Source: Promethearchaeota archaeon (GTDB taxonomy: Archaea; Asgardarchaeota; Lokiarchaeia; Sigyniarchaeales; SOKP01). From it: a stretch of DNA of 52,605 bases. Below the pieces are notes generated by a model. It saw only the letters and a program-made list of their open reading frames with translations. It was not told the origin of the DNA and did not search any database. Location of the stretch: positions 1 through 52,605 of the forward strand of contig JAEOTA010000008.1 in assembly GCA_016840085.1 (NCBI GenBank), given 5' to 3'. This document shows positions 34,565 through 42,209 of the stretch, piece after piece; the first letter of the stretch is position 1, and every line of letters begins with the position of its first letter. The position numbers were made by a program, and so were the translations under genes.

Positions 34565-36133
34565 TTATAATCTAAATCCCTGATCAACCCAACCAAGAGT
34601 GGAAAATGCCTCTGCTCTCTTAGAACAACAAGAGCATTTTCCACAAGGTTCTTCTCCATCGCTATAGCAACTCCATGTCCATTTAAAAGGAACATCAAGT
34701 TCTTTAGCTAATTTTAAAACATCCTTTTTTTCCATCTTGATCAATGGAAATAATAATTGGATAGTGCTCATATCTTTCGAATGTTTTCCTTTATTGATCA
34801 ATTTTTCAAGTGAATTAAAAAAATGAGAATCCGCATCAGGAAACCTTATAGTATCAGTCAATATGTGCCCTCCTATTATATAATTGCAGCCATAAACTTC
34901 TGCATAATAAGCTGCGATGGAATAAAATACGAGGTTTCGAGTTGGAATGAATCCTTCAGGAGCATGAATAGCAGTTGGAATAGGGAATCCTTCTATTCTT
35001 AAATCTATACTTTCTTTTAAATAATCTATTGGAACCTCAATTATTTTTACTCGCAAAGCTTCAGCTAACCTTTTGGCTGCCAATTTCTCTTTTTCTGGTC
35101 GAAATTGATAATTAAAGGATAGTGCATACAACTCATAGCCTTGATGATGTGCCCAAAATAAAGCAGTAGCAGAATCAAGTCCACCAGATAATAATATAAT
35201 CGCTCTTTTTTCAACTTTTTTTTCTTTTGGGACCAATTTTGCTGCTACAGCTTCTTTAATAGCCTTATTTATATCTGATAAAGTAAAACCTAACGCATTA
35301 GCTGTTTTATTACCATCTGAAGTAATATCACATCTCATAACATCAATCATTTCTTTACAAATTCCTAGGCTTTCTGGAGCTTCTTCAAAACTTATATTAT
35401 TGATTCGTGGTTGAGGGATATTGAAACCTAATTCGATCATATTCTTAACAACCATTTCGATTAATTCAAGCATATTAGTAATTTTGGGGCCCACAAGATC
35501 GTATATTTGCTTATCTTGGCCAATACCATCCGCAGCTGCTAAAAATGCTGCAACTGCATCATTTACAAAAATTGGTTGCATAGGAATTTTTCCACTTCCA
35601 GCAACCAGAACAATTCCATTTCCAATTTGTTCAATAATATCTGGAATCAATTCATCATTAGGTCCTAAAATGTAAGAAGGTCTAAAAATTACATAAGGTA
35701 CTTTCTCTTGTATAATTATTTGCTCAGCAACATTTTTTGAACGGAAATATTCATTATTAGCCCATTCTATTGTTCCATACTTATCAACTCCCAAACCAGA
35801 AGGAAAAATTATCCTAGAAATTCCAGCCTCTAAAGCTGCATTAAGTACGGTACGAATTCCCTCAATATTAACCTTTTCAAAAGTTTCCTTAGAGCCACAC
35901 ACTACCCCTCGGAAATGTATAACTGCTTTACACCTAATGAAAGCATCCCGTAAAGATTTATGATTAAAATCTTTTATAATAATTGCTTCTGCTCCAATAG
36001 ATTCCACTTCTTTAGCGGCTTCTTCTCTTCGCACAATACCAATAACTTGCCATCCCTTTTTAATAGCATATTTTATAGTATGTATCCCTAAATAGCCGTT
36101 AGCACCTGTTATTGCTAATTTCTTATGTTCCAT
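34565..36133 (-). CDS. queC: Fusion of extended SDR-like domain and QueC (7-cyano-7-deazaguanine synthase)
   Basis: The protein of about 522 residues has two parts. Residues 1-300 form an NAD(P)-binding extended SDR-like domain with AITGANGYLGIHT, the YFRSKNVAEQ YxxxK-like segment and FRPSYILGPND. Residues from about 305 form QueC: PP-loop SGGLDSATAL, and the zinc site CYSDGEEPCGKCSCC near the C-terminus. QueC makes preQ0 from 7-carboxy-7-deazaguanine, ATP and ammonia, which leads to archaeosine in tRNA. QueD lies divergent at 36330. The SDR fusion is not one I know of in QueC. The start at 36133 is chosen; an earlier in-frame ATG is at 36175. Confidence 0.88.
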   Translation of the reverse strand: MEHKKLAITGANGYLGIHTIKYAIKKGWQVIGIVRREEAAKEVESIGAEAIIIKDFNHKSLRDAFIRCKAVIHFRGVVCGSKETFEKVNIEGIRTVLNAALEAGISRIIFPSGLGVDKYGTIEWANNEYFRSKNVAEQIIIQEKVPYVIFRPSYILGPNDELIPDIIEQIGNGIVLVAGSGKIPMQPIFVNDAVAAFLAAADGIGQDKQIYDLVGPKITNMLELIEMVVKNMIELGFNIPQPRINNISFEEAPESLGICKEMIDVMRCDITSDGNKTANALGFTLSDINKAIKEAVAAKLVPKEKKVEKRAIILLSGGLDSATALFWAHHQGYELYALSFNYQFRPEKEKLAAKRLAEALRVKIIEVPIDYLKESIDLRIEGFPIPTAIHAPEGFIPTRNLVFYSIAAYYAEVYGCNYIIGGHILTDTIRFPDADSHFFNSLEKLINKGKHSKDMSTIQLLFPLIKMEKKDVLKLAKELDVPFKWTWSCYSDGEEPCGKCSCCSKRAEAFSTLGWVDQGFRL

Positions 36134-36329
36134 TGTGTGAGCATCCTTTAATTTGTCATGAAAAGTAAAACTCATAACAATTTCTAGACATTGATTATTA
36201 ATTAATGAAATTATCTTTCTGAAATAATATGTATTATTGTTTTAAATCATAAACTATAAAAATATCAAATAGCTTCTACTATACAAAAATAATAAAACCT
36301 AATGAGAGTAAGAGGGGAGCAGTTAAAAT

Positions 36330-36785
36330 ATGGGATATAAAGTAGTGTTAGATTCAACAGAAATTAAATTTAGTGCGTGTCACTTTTTAAAAGAACCAAA
36401 TCAATGTTCAAGGCTCCATGGTCATAACTATTATGTTTCTGTTGAGATCAGTGATGATTTAAATGAAAACTACTTTGTTGTAGATTTTATTGATCTTAAG
36501 GAGAAATTAGTCTCGATAATTAAGCCTATGGACCATTACATTTTAATACCAACACAGTCATCTGATTTAACAATTCGAGAAGATGAGGATTCAATAGAAA
36601 TTATTGCTTCTAATAAAAGATATGTATTCCCCCGAGCTGATGTATTGTTTCTCCCATTACCTGCAACTACCAGTGAGCTTTTAGCTAAATATATCCATGG
36701 TAAATTAAAAGAATTATTAAAGAATAAAGAAATTACAGTAAAAGTAGGCGAAAGTAAAAGTACTATGGCAATATATGAGGCCTAA
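36330..36785 (+). CDS. queD: 6-carboxy-tetrahydropterin synthase QueD
   Basis: The 151-residue protein has the QueD/PTPS pattern: FSACHF with zinc-ligand H18, C26-SRLHGH with the nucleophile-type Cys and zinc ligands H30 and H32, then DFIDLKEKL and MDHYILIP. QueD converts dihydroneopterin triphosphate to 6-carboxytetrahydropterin, the step before QueE and QueC. The position opposite the QueC fusion, with about 200 bases between starts, suggests shared control. QueE and FolE-type enzymes are not in the window. The intact CxxxHGH supports QueD over a plain PTPS. Confidence 0.9.
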   Translation: MGYKVVLDSTEIKFSACHFLKEPNQCSRLHGHNYYVSVEISDDLNENYFVVDFIDLKEKLVSIIKPMDHYILIPTQSSDLTIREDEDSIEIIASNKRYVFPRADVLFLPLPATTSELLAKYIHGKLKELLKNKEITVKVGESKSTMAIYEA

Positions 36786-36890
36786 GCGCTATCCTTTTAA
36801 AATCTTGAAATTGAACATGTTCAGCTAAATAATTAAATGTTTTATAAATTATTAAAAATACAAATAAAAACCTTCATTTGTTCCATTCTA

Positions 36891-37784
36891 ATGTTGAGTC
36901 AGAATAATTATAAAATAGGAATATTTTATGGGGTTGGTCCAGATACAGAGATGCTCGCGCAAAAATTTGCAGGCAATCTCATAAATAATGAAGAATTCTG
37001 TAAAGCTTGTGAAGATTTAGAACAAAATGTAAAATGTGATAAATGTAGGGAACATTTAAAGAGTTTTGCGAGCTCTATTTACTTTTACGAGAAAATTGGT
37101 GAAGATATTCCTGAGTTTGTTGAAGACTCAACGGAATATCTACCAAAAAATTTGCCACCTGTCGATTTTTTGTTGGTTGTAGGTATCCATCAAGATTTAC
37201 TTTTAGACCTTCCTAATTATCTCAAGGATAAAGGTATTAAAGCAGTTATAGTTCCAATTGAAGATCCTAAATGGGTGCCTTCAGGACTGCAATCAATGAT
37301 CTTAGAAGAATTCGAGAAATATGGCATCCAAGCAGCATTTCCTAAACCATTTTGTGCATTAAGTAAGGACTTAAATGAATATAATAATATTGGTTTTCAT
37401 CTCACTAAAGAACGTCATTATATTAATGAATTCATAGATTATTTCAAAATAGGCGTTCCAATTATCTCTTTATTACTAAGTAAAGACGGGGAATCAATTG
37501 AAGATAACTGCGTACTACAATCAGCCCCATGTGGGAGCAGTTATTATGTTTGCCAACAACTCAAATCAAAGTATTTCAAAAATGATAAAAATGGAGAATT
37601 ATCATTAAATGAAAGAATTAGTAAAGCTCATCATGCATATCCTTGTAATGCTTCAATGGATCAAGATAATATATTGAAAGATTCAATTCTTCATGTCGGA
37701 GGGTATTTGATTAGAAATGCAATTAGAAGAGAGTTAAACCTCGAAGAACAAGAAGGTCAAAAACTTGTATACGTAATAAAGTGA
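36891..37784 (+). CDS. DUF166 family protein
   Basis: This product of about 297 residues matches DUF166, an archaeal family sometimes labelled thymidylate synthase-like. Supporting segments are KIGIFYGVGPDTEML, FCKACEDLEQNVKC, SAPCGSSYYVCQQL, AHHAYPCNASMDQDN and ILHVGGYLIRNAI. The function is unproven. Cysteines such as those in PCGSS and HAYPC are conserved and might hold a metal or take part in catalysis. The start at 36891 is chosen; an in-frame ATG at 36837 precedes a hydrophobic stretch lacking family match. The last 228 bases are duplicated at 40023-40250. Confidence 0.85.
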   Translation: MLSQNNYKIGIFYGVGPDTEMLAQKFAGNLINNEEFCKACEDLEQNVKCDKCREHLKSFASSIYFYEKIGEDIPEFVEDSTEYLPKNLPPVDFLLVVGIHQDLLLDLPNYLKDKGIKAVIVPIEDPKWVPSGLQSMILEEFEKYGIQAAFPKPFCALSKDLNEYNNIGFHLTKERHYINEFIDYFKIGVPIISLLLSKDGESIEDNCVLQSAPCGSSYYVCQQLKSKYFKNDKNGELSLNERISKAHHAYPCNASMDQDNILKDSILHVGGYLIRNAIRRELNLEEQEGQKLVYVIK

Positions 37785-38122
37785 AGTTATACCTATTTTT
37801 TGATATATTTTTTGAAATCTTGAGCGTACAAGGGCACTCAAGCACAAAAGTTCTCGGTTGGGACATAATGCGGTGGAGTTGATCTCTACTGAGAAGGTGA
37901 TAGAACTGAAAAAAGTCCAATCATCATCAATAAGAACGATTTTTTTCCCCGGAAATTTACCATACTCTCTTCAAAGCAACACCTTATTATTGAAAATTTA
38001 GATTCCTATAAGATAAAATTAGAATACAGCATGAGCACGTTTTTTAAGTTTTTCTTTTAACATGTTTATAACAAAAATTGGTCTACGGAAGAAACTTATT
38101 CAAATTAATTTTGATTATAAAT
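37785..38122. other. Intergenic gap with a higher-GC segment
   Basis: This stretch between DUF166 and the ABC ATPase holds a segment at about 37820-37960 that looks less AT-rich than its surroundings and has an open plus frame (ERTRALKHKSSRLGHNAVEL and onward) without a start. On the minus strand a GKKIVLIDDDWTFF reading is also open. Neither is recognised. It may be a remnant of a lost gene. The region is the left junction of the ABC exporter block that interrupts two copies of the DUF166 end. Confidence 0.4.
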
Positions 38123-39136
38123 ATGAATGAATCTATAAAAGAAGAAGCACAAATAATATATTCAGATCCTAATCAATTCAATGAGAATAAATATTCAACT
38201 GAATTTATCATCAAAGTTCAAGATCTAGAAAAGTCGTTCAATAGTATTAAAGCAGTTGATGGTATTAGTCTTAAAGTTCGTAAAGGTGAATTATTTTCAC
38301 TTTTAGGTCCTAATGGAGCGGGGAAATCTACAACAATTAGAATGCTTACCACTGTATTAAAACCCTCCAATGGAGATGCAAGAATCACGGATTATAGCCT
38401 AATAAAAGAAAAAAATAAAATTAAACCACTTATTGGCGTATGTCCTCAAGAAAATGTTGTTTTTGAAGCCTTAACAGCAGAGGATAATGTGGAATTTGTT
38501 GGTCGTATGCATGGAATGGATCCTGCTGACATAAAAAAACGCACAAAAACTTTGTTAGAGAAAATGAATATTGCAGGACGAAAAAAGTCAGCAAAATCCT
38601 TTTCTGGGGGAATGAAAAAACGATTAAATATTGTAATGAGCCTTATTCATCAACCACAGATTCTATTTCTTGATGAACCAAGCGCCGGGTTAGATCCTCA
38701 AGCAAGACGCCTTGTATGGGATTTTATCAAGGATCTTAAAAATACAGGAATGACAATCATCCTTACTACCCATGATATGGTAGAGGCTGATGTGTTAAGT
38801 GATCATATTGCAATCATAGATCATGGTAAAATCATTGCTTCTGGAACCTTAGAAGAACTAAAAAGGAGTTCGCATAACGGAAATATTCTTGAATTTAGTT
38901 TCTCTTCCAAAGAAGAGCTCATTCAAGCAAAAAACAAGTTAGAACAACTAGATAAAGTGAAAAAAATCACAGAAATGGAGAACAATAAATTAATTATCTC
39001 CTTTACTGGAGGAGTTAAGACTTTTAAACGAGAAATTTTACGCGAGATAGAATCGTTTAAAACCTTACACTTTAGGGAAGATTCTCTTGAAGATATATTT
39101 TTAAAATTAACAGGTAGGGGGTTACGTGATCAATGA
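38123..39136 (+). CDS. ABC-2 type exporter, ATP-binding protein
   Basis: The product of about 337 residues has a typical ATPase of the DrrA/CcmA class: Walker A GPNGAGKST, Q-loop segment CPQENVVF, signature FSGGMKKRLNI, Walker B ILFLDEPSAGLDP and switch His in TTHDMVE. A C-terminal domain of about 100 residues follows. It powers a two-component exporter with the permease encoded next, whose ATG overlaps the stop (ATGA). The start at 38123 is chosen over the upstream in-frame 38078. Exported substrate is unknown. Base composition looks less AT-rich than that of neighbours, so transfer is possible. Confidence 0.9.
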   Translation: MNESIKEEAQIIYSDPNQFNENKYSTEFIIKVQDLEKSFNSIKAVDGISLKVRKGELFSLLGPNGAGKSTTIRMLTTVLKPSNGDARITDYSLIKEKNKIKPLIGVCPQENVVFEALTAEDNVEFVGRMHGMDPADIKKRTKTLLEKMNIAGRKKSAKSFSGGMKKRLNIVMSLIHQPQILFLDEPSAGLDPQARRLVWDFIKDLKNTGMTIILTTHDMVEADVLSDHIAIIDHGKIIASGTLEELKRSSHNGNILEFSFSSKEELIQAKNKLEQLDKVKKITEMENNKLIISFTGGVKTFKREILREIESFKTLHFREDSLEDIFLKLTGRGLRDQ

Positions 39137-39936
39137 ACACGATTGATTTAAAAGCGTGGTATATCGCCAAGAAGAATGTAAAAGAAAAACTTAAGAATTT
39201 TGGCTCGATGTTTTGGACTATTGCATTTCCAATCATGATGTTGATTGTCTACAAGTTAGCCTTCAGCGAAAGTGGAGATTACATGATAAATGGATTAACA
39301 ACTTTTGACGTAGAATTTCCAGGAATAGTTGTATATACGATTGGCATGTCCACAGTAACAAGTGCAGTTATGTTCTCAATGAGTAAAAAAGATGGAACAT
39401 TAGAGCGTATAGATTCAATGCCTGTGAGTCGTGGAAATTTATTTTTAGGAGCTGTAATATCTGAGACCATTTTCATGAATCTCCAACTCATTTTAATATT
39501 TGGATTTGGATATGGGGTTTTAGGGGCTCATTTTGAACTCGCATTGATGCCGCTTGGATACCTGATTGCAATGATTTATGGTGTTGCAGCAATCGGATTG
39601 GGTCTTATTATTGCGAGTTTTCTTAATACTCCTGAAGGAGCGAATGGATTTGCAATGTTGGCTCACATGTCCTTAATGTTTGTATCAGGGTCATTTTTCC
39701 CCTTGGATAATGGGGGCGTGTTTTTTACACCACAATATTGGGTCAAACAAGTCTATCTCCAATTGACAGTAGTTGGGGATTCCTTCTCTGATTTGTTGTA
39801 TAGTGGTACTATAATTACTCCCACTTCTGAAGCCACCTGCATTCCCATATGGGGTGGAATCCTGATGATATTAGCATTCACTGCCACACTTATTATTTTA
39901 GGAGTTAAAATCTTTCAGAAAAAGACTACACTTTAA
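39133..39936 (+). CDS. ABC-2 type exporter, permease
   Basis: This 267-residue protein has six hydrophobic segments of the ABC-2 type (for example FWTIAFPIMMLIVYKL, AMIYGVAAIGLGLIIASF and LMILAFTATLIILGVKIF). The motif around LMFVSGSFFPLD is typical of drug-type exporters. It forms a pair with the preceding ATPase through a four-base overlap. Function is export of an unknown small molecule or lipid. Together the two genes are bracketed by DUF166 sequences. Confidence 0.9.
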   Translation: MNTIDLKAWYIAKKNVKEKLKNFGSMFWTIAFPIMMLIVYKLAFSESGDYMINGLTTFDVEFPGIVVYTIGMSTVTSAVMFSMSKKDGTLERIDSMPVSRGNLFLGAVISETIFMNLQLILIFGFGYGVLGAHFELALMPLGYLIAMIYGVAAIGLGLIIASFLNTPEGANGFAMLAHMSLMFVSGSFFPLDNGGVFFTPQYWVKQVYLQLTVVGDSFSDLLYSGTIITPTSEATCIPIWGGILMILAFTATLIILGVKIFQKKTTL

Positions 39937-40015
39937 ATTCTTTATCTTTTTTTTCTTTTTTTTAAACTATTTTATTATTTCAATATTTTTTTAACTTTTT
40001 TTATATTTTTATACT
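39937..40015 (+). terminator. T-rich terminator after the ABC exporter
   Basis: Several long T-runs (up to nine) follow the permease stop, as in archaeal intrinsic termination. They separate the exporter from the DUF166 tail copy downstream. Confidence 0.6.
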
Positions 40016-40022
40016 TTCTAAA

Positions 40023-40250
40023 CAGTTAAAATCGAAATATTTCAAGAATGGTAAAAGTGGTGAACTTTCATTGAATGAAAGAATAAGTAAAGCACATCAT
40101 GCATATCCTTGTAATGCCCCAATGGATCAAGATAATATATTGAAAGATTCAATTCTTCATGTCGGGAGGTATTTGATTAGAAATGCAATTAGAAGAGAGT
40201 TAAATCTTGAAGAGGAAGAAGGAGAAAAACTAGTTTATGTTATTAAATGA
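40023..40250 (+). pseudogene. Duplicated 3' end of the DUF166 gene
   Basis: These 228 bases match 37557-37784 without gaps. Counting by eye gives about 30 base differences, of which only about six change the protein (such as Asp to Gly, Gly to Arg and Gln to Glu); the frame is intact and ends with its own TGA. It lacks a start and the first three quarters of the gene. Two stretches of about 35-45 bases are identical. The excess of silent changes says the copy diverged while still functional, so it probably arrived as a piece of a diverged allele. It could also be a chimera of strains in a metagenome assembly. Confidence 0.9.
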
Positions 40251-40417
40251 TTTTTTGGTATAACTTATTATTTTAAATGCATATTTTTCCAGTTTTTTAT
40301 GAAAAACAGTCGATTAAAGATTTTTTAAACCTTAAACATTTTTTCACTATATAATTTTATTCAACTATAGTATCTTTAAATTTTAAAAAATTTATCATCA
40401 TTAGATAGGATGAAAAC

Positions 40418-42064
40418 GTGTCTAGTCATATTATTAATTCAGAAGAAATTAAAGAAAAGATTTCTTTAGATAAAATTCACTCCATTCAGGGTAAAAATAG
40501 AATTTTCACGGATTTTTCAACATACCTTATGGATGAAAGTAAACTAAATGGAGTTGCAGATTGGCTATTTTTTCCAAAATCTGAGGCAGAAATTGTTTCA
40601 ATATTAAAATTCTTACTAAAAAATAAAATCAGGACGTATATCAGTGCAGCTCGAACAGGAATTGTGGGTGCATGTGTCCCCTCTTCCGGCACTGTTTTAT
40701 CAACCGAGAAGATGAATAAAATTATTGGAATTGGTTTAGATAATAATAAAGGGAATTATTTCATTCGTGTTGAACCAGGAGTTACTCTGAACGAAATAAA
40801 TGATACCTTGAAAAAGAAGGAAATTGAAAATGTTGAAGAACTAACTCCCCGTGCTAAAAAAAAGTTTAAAGAGTCAAATAAAGAATTCCATTATCCTGTT
40901 GATCCAACAGAGATGTCTGCAACAATTGGTGGAACTGTAGCGACGAATGCCTCGGGGGCTAGAACCTTGAAGTATGGTCCTACAAGAGAATGGATTAAGG
41001 GATTAAGAGTTATTTTATCTTCCGGTGATATTTTAGATATTCAACGTGGAAAGTATTTTGCTTCAAATAAAGGTTATTTTGGTATAAGTAAATCGGATGG
41101 AAACAAATTGCAATTTAGGATTCCAAATTATATATTCAACACAATAGTGAAAAATGCTGCTGGAATTTATTCTAAACCGAATATGGATTTTATTGATTTA
41201 TTTATTGGAAGCGAAGGAATCTTAGGTGTCATTACACAGATTGATATTTGGATTATTGAAAAACACCCTTTAATATATAATATTTTATTCTTTAATTCTG
41301 AAGAAGAAGCAATAAGCTTTGGTGAATTTATCCGAAATAATAAGATTCTATCTCCGGAATTCATAGAATTTTTTTCAGGTGAAGCATTAGATCTTTTGAA
41401 AAAGGTTCAAAATGAAGATCCTAGTTCAATAGGTATGCCTCAAATTCCAATACATGCTAAATCAGCAATATTCTTTGATTTGCCATATTCTGAAGAAAAA
41501 ATAGATAAGGTTTTTAGTGAATTAAATAGTATAGCAGAAAAATATAAAATTAATTTATCAGATGGCTGGTCAGGCTATGAAAATCAAGATTTTGCTCGAT
41601 TTAAACATTTTAGACATGCATTACCTGAAAATATTAATGCAATAATTGCTCAACGCAAACAAGAATTTCCCCAACTACATAAATTAGGAACTGATATGAG
41701 TGTTCCTGAAAAATACTTTAGAGAAATGATGAAATATTATCATTCTGTTTTACAAAATGCAAATTTAAAATATCTTATTTTTGGTCATATAGGAGATAAT
41801 CACGTGCACGTTAATATTCTCCCAAAAAATATGCAAGAATTAAGATTAGGGGAAAAAATCTATGAAAAATTTGCAAAAAAAGCAGTAGAATACGGGGGAA
41901 GTATATCTGCAGAACATGGGATTGGAAAGATAAAGAGAGAATATTTAAAAATCATGTATAGTCAGAAAGAACTCGATGAAATGCGTCTAATTAAAAAAAC
42001 ACTCGATCCATCTTTAACTTTAAATTATGGTAATATTATTAGTTTTGACGCGGAGGAGGAATAG
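40418..42064 (+). CDS. FAD-linked oxidase, GlcD/D-lactate dehydrogenase type
   Basis: This 548-residue flavoprotein has a PCMH-type FAD-binding domain (DWLFFPKSEAEIVSIL, PTEMSATIGGTVATNASGAR, EGILGVITQIDIWI). The C-terminal cap has FGHIGDNHVHVNILP and ISAEHGIGKIKREYL, both typical of GlcD or D-lactate dehydrogenases. The enzyme oxidises 2-hydroxy acids and passes electrons to a partner that is not identified. An AGGATG sits six bases before the GTG start at 40418. It is downstream of the DUF166 tail copy but not overlapping. Confidence 0.9.
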   Translation: MSSHIINSEEIKEKISLDKIHSIQGKNRIFTDFSTYLMDESKLNGVADWLFFPKSEAEIVSILKFLLKNKIRTYISAARTGIVGACVPSSGTVLSTEKMNKIIGIGLDNNKGNYFIRVEPGVTLNEINDTLKKKEIENVEELTPRAKKKFKESNKEFHYPVDPTEMSATIGGTVATNASGARTLKYGPTREWIKGLRVILSSGDILDIQRGKYFASNKGYFGISKSDGNKLQFRIPNYIFNTIVKNAAGIYSKPNMDFIDLFIGSEGILGVITQIDIWIIEKHPLIYNILFFNSEEEAISFGEFIRNNKILSPEFIEFFSGEALDLLKKVQNEDPSSIGMPQIPIHAKSAIFFDLPYSEEKIDKVFSELNSIAEKYKINLSDGWSGYENQDFARFKHFRHALPENINAIIAQRKQEFPQLHKLGTDMSVPEKYFREMMKYYHSVLQNANLKYLIFGHIGDNHVHVNILPKNMQELRLGEKIYEKFAKKAVEYGGSISAEHGIGKIKREYLKIMYSQKELDEMRLIKKTLDPSLTLNYGNIISFDAEEE

Positions 42065-42209
42065 AAAAATCATTGAATTTGACAAAAAATCTATATAAAA
42101 TAAAAAATTTTTAGAAATCTCCTTAATAGATATCATTCTTAAAGCATTGATTTTATAGTACATAAATGTTATGTTCTAATGTGAGGAAATATATCTTTCA
42201 TTTAGGTGA

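Noticed and set aside
37723..37920. Minus-strand 65-residue frame at the end of DUF166
   Set aside because: It overlaps the conserved DUF166 3' end, lacks a recognisable family and is probably a shadow.
37500..40300. Transposon carrying the ABC genes
   Set aside because: No transposase, terminal inverted repeats or short target duplications were seen. The only repeat is the long coding duplicate, which is unlike a transposon end.
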